DNA of 64,000 bases from Siphonodentalium dalli. Taxonomy: Eukaryota > Mollusca > Scaphopoda > Gadilida > Siphonodentaliidae. The translations under genes were made by a program, and so were the position numbers. Below are positions 1 through 10,000 of the stretch, one piece after another (positions within the stretch are counted from its first letter, which is position 1; each line of letters begins with the position of its first letter). The notes below the pieces were generated by a model that searched no databases, was not told where the DNA came from, and was given only the letters and a program-made list of their open reading frames with translations. The stretch covers positions 61,191,627 through 61,255,626 of the forward strand of contig CP136061.1 in the NCBI GenBank assembly GCA_032622095.1. The letters run 5' to 3'.

Positions 1-1
1 G

Positions 2-151
2 GTAGATAGTGTGGATATAGGCATGATGCTTCTCAGAAATCCAGATTACGAACCAACTCTCAGGAATTCGCATTTTACATCCGATCACATTGCCATGTAC
101 CAATGCTACTGCATGGTTCCATATGAAAATGGACAGTTATGTAGCACATGA
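2..151 (+). CDS. C-terminal coding fragment of an upstream gene (product unknown)
   Basis: The frame is open from base 2 through 49 codons to a TGA at 149-151. The peptide begins VDSVDIGMMLLRNP and ends with a cysteine-bearing tail, MYQCYCMVPYENGQLCST. An AATAAA poly(A) signal overlaps the stop codon and a second lies about 15 bp further on, which is what the end of a last exon looks like. The start of this exon is outside the window. The three clustered cysteines suggest an extracellular protein, but I do not recognise the family. It may be a neighbouring secreted-protein gene; whether it is related to the gene at 30780 cannot be told. Confidence 0.55.
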   Translation, partial: VDSVDIGMMLLRNPDYEPTLRNSHFTSDHIAMYQCYCMVPYENGQLCST

Positions 152-173
152 ATAAACTTTAATGTAAATAAAA
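151..173 (+). terminator. Poly(A) signals of the upstream gene
   Basis: AATAAA at 151-156 and a second AATAAA about 11 bp later directly follow the stop codon at 149-151. The sequence is T- and A-rich afterwards. Poly(A) signals this close to a stop imply a very short 3' UTR, or that a downstream signal is used. Confidence 0.5.
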
Positions 174-296
174 TGAAAAAAAAGTTATTAATTTATAGCA
201 TTAATATTTACTCATTATACCTGATCAGACAGACATAATTAGAGGCAAAAACATGGAAATCTCATCATGCTAGAAATTATTTAATCCTATTTAAGT

Positions 297-654
297 GGGA
301 GATTTCCATGCAAATCTTCGGAGCGGGAGTTGCAGAGTTTCGCGCGCGTCTGCATGGGTGTGGCTTGGTGTGCTGTTGGAAGCGGCGGGTATTTGTCTGG
401 CGGGTCCGCTTGGTAAATTATAAAATTTTGCTGTAAATATATTTTTGAGAATTTTTTTCTGGAATTACATCACTTGACCTACATTTGAAAAATCAATATA
501 AAATTCAAAAATAAATACACCAACATTATAATGGAACAAGTTCCAAGCGGACCCGCCAGATAGATACCTGTTGTTTTCAGTACCACGCCGGGTCGCGCTC
601 GGGGGTGTGTGTGGCTCTGTGGCTTTTGCTCTGCGGATTTGCATGGAAATCCCC
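297..654. mobile_element. Foldback MITE with ATTTGCAT-bearing ends
   Basis: The left end (GGGAGATTTCCATGCAAAT from 297) is the inverse of the right end (ATTTGCATGGAAATCCCC, to 654). A second inner pair of inverted arms contains CTGGCGGGTCCGCTTGG (about 399) and CCAAGCGGACCCGCCAG (about 542). The whole 358 bp can therefore fold back. No open frame of note. The superfamily cannot be assigned. Confidence 0.6.
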
Positions 655-1560
655 ATTCAAACATCCCTCTTAAAGCAACATCCAGTGTTAATTTTTGTTT
701 GTTTTATTTAGTTGTATTTATTGTTTGTTTATGGCCACAAAATTAAATTTCAAATAAAAGCCATATGGATGCTGATAAATCTGTTAAAAGCCATGGTCTG
801 AGATAGTATAAGATCTTGTGGATCCAGTATTATTTAGCATAAATGTTTTGCCAAAATTGATATTTTATTATTTTGATACAGTTTTCAGCTGATTACTGAA
901 AATCAGTGGAAATTTGGTAAAATGTTCATATAACTTGTTTACAAGTCATGCATCAATTAGTCTACAAAAACAAACTGGACAACACTGGGTGCAGCTTTAT
1001 ACGATCTTATCTGTTCTCAGACTGGAATTTATGTTTCATAAATTTTTTCATGCGGTTCTTCTCGATATTGGAATGACTTAGAAGAACCAAAAACGGAAAT
1101 AGGGTAACTGTAATACTGACTATCAAGCTTAAATGGTGTGAAACTACATATTTTGAGGTAAAAAATGGGGTGGGTACCCCGCATGAAATTGGAAAAAATA
1201 TGTTTTTCCTTCAAATAGGGGGGTGGTGGGTACCCAAGAGCCGGAAAAATGTTTTTTCAGCCTACTGTCATGTCACTTTTCTCCGACCCCCTGGTTCTAT
1301 GGGGTCAGTGCCTTGCGGGGGGGGGGGGGCACATTTTGTCATTTTACCTATACATTGCATGGGGTAGGAAAATGCTTGAAAAAATGACGTATAATAAAGG
1401 GCTATTTGTTGTACTCATGTGCACCCCCCCCCCCCCGCCCCACCCCGTGACATCAGTCACGCGCACTTCGATTCTCACCGGACGATTGAAGCAAGCAACG
1501 ACGAGCCTAGTTAGTATGTTGAATGAGACATTTATCCCATTCGGTTAAAGTACTGGACCT
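655..1560. other. Gene-free stretch with G/C-homopolymer dispersed repeat
   Basis: No coding region recognised. From about 1150 to 1450 there is a dispersed repeat made of G- and C-homopolymer runs and phrases such as TGGGTACCC and TTTTCTCCGACCCC. Related text recurs at about 9290-9700, 10530-10620, 12050-12140, 36220-36350 and 41800-41880. Open frames here are low-complexity and not credible. Confidence 0.4.
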
Positions 1561-1619
1561 GTTCATGCCAACATGTGCAATGCATTGTCACTGAGTACAT
1601 GATGATTAGCTGTGGTAAC

Positions 1620-2500
1620 AGCTAAGCTGTGATAACATACACCAATTACTGATCACTGGGACCTGTATCTAGTACAGTTAGTATGCCATGTATGTGTTAC
1701 TACATTATAATTACAGTATACCGGTACCATAGTACAGTACGAAATAATATGCAGAAATTATAGAACTTTTACTATAGTATGTTTTTGTAATTAGGTAATA
1801 TTATAGTATTCCATGGTGTACCATGCATAGTATACTAAAGTATAATTATAGCTAGTATACTGTAATATATAACCGGTGAAAATAAAACATGGCACTGGTA
1901 TTGTGTATATATACACAACAGTGAACTATAGTAAAACTATAGTTGAGTATAGAAGACCTTCAGTCTGAGAATTGTTCTACAACGAAACCATGGTAAAGTC
2001 ATGCATCGGGCATTAAAACTATAGTAATATCATAGTTATCGTAGTAAAACCATATTTAAATTAACTAGGGTTGGTTGGGGATTAACTATTTCTATAAATA
2101 TGGTTTAGAGAATCAATGGTATGTTAAACCCGTGGTTACTCTGGTAAGTTTTACTATAATGTTGTTGTGAGATTTATTACTTTCATCATATTTTACACCA
2201 AAAACTACAGTTACCACAACAACTATGGTAAATCCAAACATGGTGTGCATATACCACAGAATCCTTGGTAAAACTATTCATAGTATATTAAAACCATGGT
2301 TTTACTATAGTTTAGTTGTGAGATTGACTACTTTCACCAAATTTTAACTACAAAAAAACTATGGTGAACCCAAATATCATATGCATACACCACAAAATTA
2401 CTATAGTAACCATGGTAAAACCACGTTTACTGTAGAACTATTATGGTAAAACCATGTTTACTATAGATTTACTACAGTAAACTATAGTAAACCATTGGAT
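1620..2500. repeat. Degenerate palindromic repeat built on ACCATGGTAAAACCATAGT-like units
   Basis: Short units such as ACTATAGTAAACTATAGT and ACCATGGTAAAACCA recur throughout in both orientations, with irregular spacing. A larger unit containing GTTGTGAGATT (G/A)(A)TTAC appears twice, near 2163 and 2311. This looks like an old, diverged tandem or foldback repeat. No coding content. Confidence 0.6.
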
Positions 2501-2673
2501 TTTATTTTATAAGGGTAGGCTTTTGTTCCAGATGGAGCCAAAGAAGGGTGGAACAAAACCGGGGTCAATGTTGGTATTAGGTTCTCCGAGGAACCATATT
2601 TGAAACTGTTTTCTTAGAGTGTTGACAGATTGTGTTTTTGGTGTGTTTTTATGATAAACTTTCCATTCAACAG

Positions 2674-2831
2674 AAGATATTTCGTCATTTTTACGGCATC
2701 GGCTGGTTGCCCTAATGACCAGATGTACACGTTCGTCAGCCATGGGACATCCAATTGTAACTACGACCATGCATACGATCCACCTCTGTTCATGTACTCG
2801 ACTCTGAATACTGTCGGCCAGTTCGAATCCG
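2674..2831 (+). CDS. Candidate internal exon of a cysteine-bearing extracellular protein
   Basis: An open frame between a possible acceptor (TTCCATTCAACAG, to 2673) and a strong donor (CCG|GTGAGT at 2832) encodes a segment containing CPNDQMYTFVSHGTSNCNYD and ending STLNTVGQFES. The paired cysteines and aromatic spacing look like a small disulfide-bonded domain, but I cannot name it. The opposite strand carries a 128-codon open frame (2507-2893) with a TATATATAG about 35 bp upstream, so coding on the minus strand, or no coding at all, remains possible. No partner exon was found nearby, so it may be a gene relic. Confidence 0.3.
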
Positions 2832-3160
2832 GTGAGTTGTTTTTGCTGTACACCATGCAGTCGCGCTTGCCATGCTAAACACAAGGTCGTCATTCAAACA
2901 AAAACAAGCGGGAAAAGGATACAGCTATATATAGGTTTCTCCCATCCCTACACATTTTAGCACAGGCAGTCTGTGTGAGGTAGCTGGTGAGATTTTCCGA
3001 TCTCACACAACACGTGACTAGTGTCTCATCCCACCGTAACTATTTTAATGAGCCATCAGCACGTCTTGTTTAAATTAAAACAATGATGACCAACCAGTTA
3101 CACTTCACAGTTCAGGTCAATAAATAAGGACGAATTCTTGGACGCTAATAAAACTGAAGA

Positions 3161-3628
3161 TATGTGACCCGCCATATCAAATCCAGTCGTAAGTCGGGAT
3201 TTTTTTTACCCTGTGCCAATGCATTCTCTTATATATGCGAGTCGACCATAGGTCGCCTCGCATATATAAGAGAATGCATTGGCATAACAATTTTTTACAA
3301 TTTTAATAATTTTTTCTTGTATTCTTTAACAATTTTATAATTTCACCCATACAGAGCCCCAGACAAACATGAGCAGACGACACTCTTCTATATGCTTCTA
3401 TATATGTGTGGGGCTCCCTGCAGGGTAGTGGATGTTTTTTTATTTTATGTCCTAAAAATTGTAAGAAACATTTATTTAAAAAAAATGATAAAAAATTGTT
3501 AGTCCAATGCATTCTCTTATATATGCGAGGCGACATATGGTCGACTCGCATATATAAGAGAATGCATTGGCACAGGGTAAAAAAAATCCCGACTTACGAC
3601 TGGATTTGATATGGCGGGTCACATATGC
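3161..3628. mobile_element. Foldback MITE (TGTGACCCGCCATATC ends) carrying two copies of a palindromic module
   Basis: The outer inverted repeat of about 55 bp is ATGTGACCCGCCATATCAAA from 3162 and its complement to about 3626, continuing through AATCCAGTCGTAAGTCGGGA. Just inside each end lies a 67-bp palindrome, at 3216-3282 and 3504-3571, with arms GCATTCTCTTATATATGCGA and complement. The two palindromes have GTCGACC/GGTCGCC-type tips. Flanking TA may be the target duplication. Non-coding. Confidence 0.75.
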
Positions 3629-4275
3629 CTTTCAATTGGTTTAACACGGATAATCTTCAGCATAAGCCAACTTCAAAACGCAGAGTCGCATAACAGGCTT
3701 TATAAACGACCAATTGTGTGAACACATGCGACCAAACGGAAGGCCCCAAAGCGAAACGAGTATTACTTTTACATTTCGTGTATAACATGTAAACAATAGC
3801 CGCTTCACAAATGACGAACGAAATAGTTCCACATTCAAAAAATTGTCATCGTTGCAATAAATTGTCTAGATCGTCAAACTAACATGTTTCTGTCATATGA
3901 ACATTCTAATGCATGGTACCGATCACTGTGGGGGATCTATTCCTCGAAAACGCATTCTTCCCGAGCAAAATTCCCATTCCGAGCAGCAGAAGATTCGATT
4001 CTTTCCCCGAAAGATTGCTGGATTTTCCACGACCATGTTTACAAATTGGTGTATTTCGAGGGAGCAACTTCTGTGATGGGTTATTGAAAAGGTGGGACTT
4101 GTTTGCAAGGTATATTACTCTTCGCATAACTAGTCTTTTATATAGCATGATAAACCAAATTAGGTTTGCTCACTCAAATCCATTTGATATTGTGTACAAA
4201 TGTGAATTTCGAAGCGGAAGATGTGTTTTGGAGAACAAATTGCTTCTGTTTATCCCCAAACATCCTATCGTTACT
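3629..4275. other. Gene-free stretch between MITEs
   Basis: No gene recognised. A segment at about 3925-4000 (GGGGGATCTATTCCTCGAAA) resembles, in inverse form, sequence near 6120-6160, so part of this stretch is an old dispersed repeat. A 217-codon open frame starts at 3913 but runs into the neighbouring MITE. Confidence 0.3.
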
Positions 4276-4776
4276 TTAAAGGCACGTGAGGCCTTAGTTG
4301 TCGAAAATATTCATATTTGTTCTAATCACCGTAAACAGAAAAACATTAAAACGCATACAGTTTCGTTCATATATACCATGACCATCACGTTAACAGCATG
4401 TTATCATAAAGACCTACTATATTTTACCCTAAGCAAGAGCCTGATTGTGTTACAGAAGACAGCACAATGCTACTGGCTAATCACACACAAATGGCATAAA
4501 CGCTCTTTATTAGTTCCATATCAGGAATTTACCAACAAAGAACGCTCTTTATGTATACTATCATAATATAAACAAACACCAGAAAAGTAACTTTTTATGC
4601 TTTTGTTTACATAAAAATGGTCAAACATTTGACAATAACATACTGCTTATGCGATATTTCTTATTTGTATACGGACAAAGTCTCTACATTTTGATGTTCT
4701 TTCTGTTTGTGGCGGATTTTGACGGGTGGAAATATTTTCACAGGATACCCACCGCCAAGGCCAACCGTACCTTTAA
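4276..4776. mobile_element. TTAA-flanked MITE, copy 1 (piggyBac-like family)
   Basis: TTAA occurs at 4276-4279 and 4773-4776, flanking a 493-bp element with short inverted ends AGGCACG.../...CGTACCT. Internal landmarks are CCGTAAACAGAAAAACATTA, GCTACTGGCTAATCACACAC and GACGGGTGGAAATATTTTCA. Other copies lie at 5452-5945, 28394-28856 and, inverted, 54536-55024, each between TTAA sites. TTAA target duplication is the mark of piggyBac-type transposition. No transposase. Confidence 0.8.
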
Positions 4777-5447
4777 ACAATACAGTTGATCAAAATACGC
4801 GAATTTAGTCTGAGATATGTAATGCCTTCAAAGTAACACTACCATACGTTTCGGTTCTGTTTTCGGAGTGTTCCGATTCACGACACAGACATTTTCAGAG
4901 TTCAAATTCCTGACATGGATAACTGTTTACCGTAATCCGGACGATTGTTTCATTTTGCTGGCTCCACGGCCGTTTTACATGTATATGACGGCAATTGTCC
5001 TATCGTGATTGACAATGTACTACGAATTAGTATCTTATACTACAACAGATCTACAACGCCACTGGTGTTGATATTGATGCGAATTTTTTTTTTCATTTCC
5101 CATAATCTTGAAACTGCAGGTAATTACACTGATGTAGGAAAGTTTTCAACGATGAATACTGGCTGTTTAAATCAGGACTGAAAGGAGGACATCGATAACA
5201 TTTGATAACATTATCCGAAAATGTATCGCATAAATAGTTTGCTTGACCATTTCATGATTTTGAAGACAAAAGCTAAGGGCCGCCACAAAAAAAGTCATGG
5301 ACACGTTTATCGCTAAAAAAAAACTGGACGTTTGTAGTCGAAATATACAAAGAGCATCGCTCGAGCGGCAATTGAATTTACTCGGGCGACAACCGAACAT
5401 ATACAGGGCGGAAATCGGAACGAAAACATAAATCACCGTTTTCAACA
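4777..5447. other. Gene-free spacer between two MITE copies
   Basis: About 670 bp of AT-rich sequence separating two copies of the same TTAA-flanked MITE in the same orientation. A 96-codon open frame on the minus strand (5167-5457) has no recognisable domain. Nothing else seen. Confidence 0.3.
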
Positions 5448-5949
5448 TTAAAGGCACGTGCGGCCTTCATTGTCGAAAATATTGATATTTGTTCCAAACA
5501 CCGTAAACAGAAAAACATTAAAACACATACAGTTCCGTTCATATATACCATGACCATCGCCTAAACAGCATGTTATCATAAAGACCTACTATATTTTACC
5601 TAAGCAAGAGCCTGGTTGTGTTACAGAAGACAGCACAGTGTTACTGGCTAATCACACACAAATGATATAAACGCTCTTTATTAGTTCCATATCAGGTATT
5701 CACCAACAAAGAACGCTCTTTATGTTTACCATCATAATATAAACAAACACCAGAAAAGTAACTTTTTATGCTTTTGTTTACATAACAATGGTCAAACATA
5801 TGACCATAACATACTGTTTATGCGATATTTCTTATTTGTATACGGACAAAGTCTATCTACATTTTGATGTTCTTTCTGTTTGTTGCGGTTTTTGACGGGT
5901 GGAGATATTTTCACAGGATACCCACCGCCAAGGCCAACCGTGTCTTTAA
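5448..5949. mobile_element. TTAA-flanked MITE, copy 2 (piggyBac-like family)
   Basis: TTAA at 5448-5451 and 5946-5949. Same landmarks and orientation as the copy at 4276-4776, and a high level of identity by eye. The right end has decayed (CCGTGTCT instead of CCGTACCT). Confidence 0.8.
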
Positions 5950-6487
5950 TCTGACAATTTTGGCAACACAATGATCGGGGAATATGTCCGTTGACGCTAG
6001 AGCTAAACATTAACATAATATGTTATTACAATAACTTACATCAGTTTTCTTCAAGATTTTCTGTCGGTAAGTTTGAAAATTGCTCGGTCGACAAGCGGAA
6101 TAAATCACAACGGAATCGGCATTTGCTCGGACGGAATGACTTTTCGAGGAAAAGATCCCCAACACTGGTACATGTCAGATGGCAAACACAGTTAGTCTAG
6201 TGGTAAAGAGACTTCATACCAATACGCCCGTTTCTCGGAATACCGTGTCAGGTGCAATGATGTGACAAAGACATGTCGTGTTTCACTCAAACGTATTAAC
6301 ACTGCACGCACAAGGAACGCGCTTTGTTTTACAGTATTGGTATATACCGACATCTTCCACGATAATCAAGAATATCGCATACGATTTATCCCCATATGGC
6401 CCGTTACGAACCTACTACACTGGAATGTGCCAAAGATTGGTGTCAAATAAAAAATCAGAGTGAGGCTCTTGGGCTGGGAGAAAAATG
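5950..6487. other. Gene-free stretch; tRNA A-box-like motif only
   Basis: At about 6191, TTAGTCTAGTGGTAAAGAG resembles a tRNA A-box, but no B-box (GGTTCGANNCC) or acceptor stem follows. At most it is a relic of a tRNA-derived SINE. No credible protein coding. Confidence 0.3.
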
Positions 6488-6647
6488 ACTCATCATGCAT
6501 GGCCTGGGATGTGGGCATGGAAAAATCTCACCCTCGGGGGGAAGATATTTGGTCGGGACTCTCAGCAAGCCTCGTGTCCGGTCCAAATATCTGGCCCCTC
6601 GGGTGAGATTTTTCCATCCCACATCCCAGGTCATGATGGATAATATT
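6488..6647. repeat. Foldback repeat with ~65-bp arms
   Basis: The left arm contains CCTGGGATGTGGGCATGGAA and AAATCTCACCC (about 6503-6535). The right arm contains the complement (GGGTGAGATTTTTCCATCCC, then ACATCCCAGG). The central part is also inverted, with AGATATTTGGTC against CCAAATATCT. The short loop is AGCAAGCCTCG. A compact foldback element; no coding. Confidence 0.65.
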
Positions 6648-9600
6648 AATCTTCTCATATTTATATATATTTGGGGGTAAACGAGTATTAGGATACTTGG
6701 GCTTCACAGCCAAAATCATAGAGTTCGTTATATATGCGAAATAAATATCACTAACGCCCAGATGACTCGACACGCATGGTATTTATTTCGCTTATAAAAC
6801 GGACGTCGTGGTTATAGTATATTTATAACACACCCAATCGATCCGAGAATACTTACAATCAGTGATGAGTTTCGGTTAGCAATTAATTAATGTTGCGGTG
6901 ACTATATTACACAACGCCGAGAGTTGCACAAAGGGAGTATCAAGTCGAATGTTGTATACATTCATTGTCCATTGGTGTTATACATATTTATTACATATTC
7001 CATTCAACAAACCCATTCTATAAATTGTGATATGCAACGTTCGTTGCATAACAGGAAATAGTGCCAGGTGACATTTGACTTCCGGTTTGTCGTTTGTACG
7101 CTACATCTCAAAAATACTATGGCTTCCAATATTTTTCCAACAAACTCTAATGAATGAAGAGTTTGAAAAGTAAGTTCATTAAATATACGACATTAATTAC
7201 ACCAAAGAGTCCTTATTTATCTGGGACTATATCTTTACGTGGGTAAACAATGCATAGTTACGTACATGAACCGTCATCGCAGGCCTTAGCCGACGTTGGT
7301 TTCACGTCCCATTTGTTGATTTAAGTAAAAGTTGATATATAAAATTATATCGGGCAATATCATCAGATTCTTTGGCATTAATTGTAATAAACCCTACATT
7401 GTGACCAAAGTTACAATGTATTTATCAAACGGAAGTATTACATGGATTATTGGGGGGTGATTACCCCTACACCACAGAGTTACCCGCCCTGTGCTTGCGG
7501 TAGATGTAGGCTTAGCAATGTAGACTGGAACATTATTATCTTTCGTGTTGTTCAATTTTACAGTTCCATCGAGTGGAGGATATGCTGATGTCTTCGCGAT
7601 ATACGTGAAGTAATTATAAGAGAGACATAATGATGCAGCCAGAGAAATATCATCGTACTCAGCCTATACCCATGGACCGATATGTCCTATGCTGCAACAG
7701 AACAGATTCATCAACACATGAGCATGTATACTCCGGAAATATTTCACCATGGTTGAAATGTCTCAACTGTTAGAAATTGGACAGAATTATTGTTATCAAT
7801 ATATTATTTTCAAATAAGATATCAATCCTAATTTCATATCTGGCCACCATTAAACAAAATTTTGTTCAAAATTAAGGTTGAATAGAAATACATTGCTCGT
7901 AATTGTGGGGGGGGGGGGGGGGGTGATTTGTTTAACATTTTCCATGTTTTCATTTAACAATGTATTACACTCAAATCTTAACTTTGAAGTTTGAATGCTG
8001 TTCTTCCGCTGCTGATTTGCATGGATACTCGACGAGGAGTAACATTACTTGATGTTCATTTAATCGGTTCTATAATCGCAATAAGTTGCATGTTGATTGC
8101 ATCAGCTGACTATTCCCGAAATGAATTTGTGTGAATCACATTTGTATACCAATCTGCAAAACAGAGTTCAGTCCCCTCGCTACGATTTGTCTGACTGCAG
8201 CCGGCATGATAGTGTATTTTCTTAATTAAATCTGACAATTTTTATTCAAGTGTTTTGCCAGTTACAATTCATTTTGGCTGTTCTAGACAATTTTCAAATG
8301 AATACGGACAGTTCAGTTTCTCAGAATAATTCAGAATGAATTGTAACATACACAAGTCTCAAATAAAACAAAGAGTGATTTCCTCTCATTTTGCGTTTGC
8401 TGGCAGCGGTAAATCCTGCTTAGCAGGGGACTGAACTCTGCATGGAGCTTGGTATTATACCAGTTCTATTATCACTGACGCCGCTCGAAAATAAAAAGAA
8501 CATTACAATGTAAACTTGCTCACACAAGGGTGAAGGGACATGCAAACTGCAGTCCGACCACCCTACCCGGCCTTCGGCCGGAAACGACCCAACAACAAAC
8601 TTGCTCACTAATGAGAATGTATTCGTCATAGAAAGGGCCGATGAACCATTCACATCGGGAACTAGAACATGTCCATGTTTTGAACTGCATGGTGGAGTAT
8701 GGTCTTTACGGGCGTAGGAGATTAAAGATTCATGACATGATCTAAATGGCGAACATATCTATGTATAATTAAAAGGTGTGCATATATGGTTACCAATATT
8801 CATGAATGATTGTTAGAAGGACATATTGATTTGGCTGTCAATTAAATAGGTAGCATCAATATGAGAGATTGGAGTTTCCATGAGTGCGTTTGTGGCATGT
8901 ATTGACTGTCATCGATAATCGATTACTAACAGTGTCAGAAGCTCCTTATCATTGACTATAGGCTCAGTTTCTTCTGATCATACAATCGATGGTACGATAC
9001 CATCCTATTCTAATGAAATTATAATTGGAATTTGAAGATAATTAAAACGACCTACTTTATTAACCCTACACCCAACCCAGTATATAGACACTTCTTATTC
9101 TCGTACGGGTAGTGGTACTACTTCCGCTTATATTTGATGTCGTAAGCTGTAGAATTCAGCTTGCTATCGCACATTTTCTTAAGTGCCAATATTTCGTTAA
9201 AACACGAAGGCAATTTGCCCGCAGGCTTATATTTTCCCTACATCATATATAGCATAGCATAGTTTCAATAGGTATTTTACCTCGACGAATCAGGGGGGAT
9301 TTTTTTCCGGACACGTATGCCGGGGTGGGTGGGTGGTCGATGGGACCAACAAATTTTTTCCACAACTCAAAATGTTTTTTCCTGCAAGTTTTTTGACTGT
9401 TTTTGCAATGAGTTTGGCTTAAAAGTTTAAAACACCTTAGAATAAGAGAAATAATGTAATTCTAACTGCTAAACTGACTGCAGGCAGTTATCGTGTTGTA
9501 TTTTGTTGTAAAATTTGAAATCCAAGATGGCCGCTGGCATCCATGTTTTTTTGGCCGAATTACCCCAAAATGACTCGTTCCAATTTACATGTCAATGTTA

Positions 9601-9867
9601 ACATCCATGACAAATAGTATGCACATATATTCATATACAGCTGTTTACAGTGAATTTCCCCTCGCAAATCAAATTTTTTCCGACCCCCGCCCTGGACGGA
9701 TATTAAATAATCGAAAAACGGTGACATTAAAAATATATCTGAATCATTATATTGTTGCCGAAGAATACATTGGGTGAGGGCTTGTTTCGAAAGTTGGGGA
9801 ATTAGATATCATGCACAATACATGAAGTGCAATTAATGGGTTTTCTCCAACAGTGAACGCGTTACCA
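6648..9867. other. Intergenic DNA, no gene recognised
   Basis: No open frame here has a recognisable domain. The stretch holds a poly-G tract at about 7907-7923 and a dispersed repeat at about 8225-8365 (AAATGAATACGGACAGTTCA region) that has a relative at about 31680-31795, where its ends are inverted repeats of each other. From about 9290 to 9700 it holds a copy of the G/C-homopolymer dispersed repeat (TATGCCGGGGTGGGTGG). Confidence 0.35.
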
Positions 9868-10000
9868 GCATTCCTGGATATAACACGTGCTGGTCGACAT
9901 CAGGCAAAATTGCCTCCTATATATAAAATCGACCATCTGACTTGGTAACAGTCAAATTGAGTGAACGTACACTCAAACTATGTTCGAAAGACCTGTATAG
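9868..10000. repeat. Dispersed repeat, uninterrupted copy
   Basis: It runs from TATAACACGTGCTGGTCGAC through GGCAAAATTGCCTC, TATATATAAAATCGACC and GTGAACGTACACTCAAACTA. The same sequence occurs at 12236-12870, but there about 510 bp are inserted inside the TATATATA tract. This copy is therefore the empty-site form. Confidence 0.6.

Noticed and set aside
3913-4566. 217-codon open frame on the plus strand
   Set aside because: It starts outside and runs deep into the TTAA-flanked MITE. The frame is not kept in the other MITE copies, and no domain is visible.
6191-6255. tRNA-like TTAGTCTAGTGGTAAAGAG
   Set aside because: There is no B-box and no acceptor stem, so it cannot be called a tRNA.
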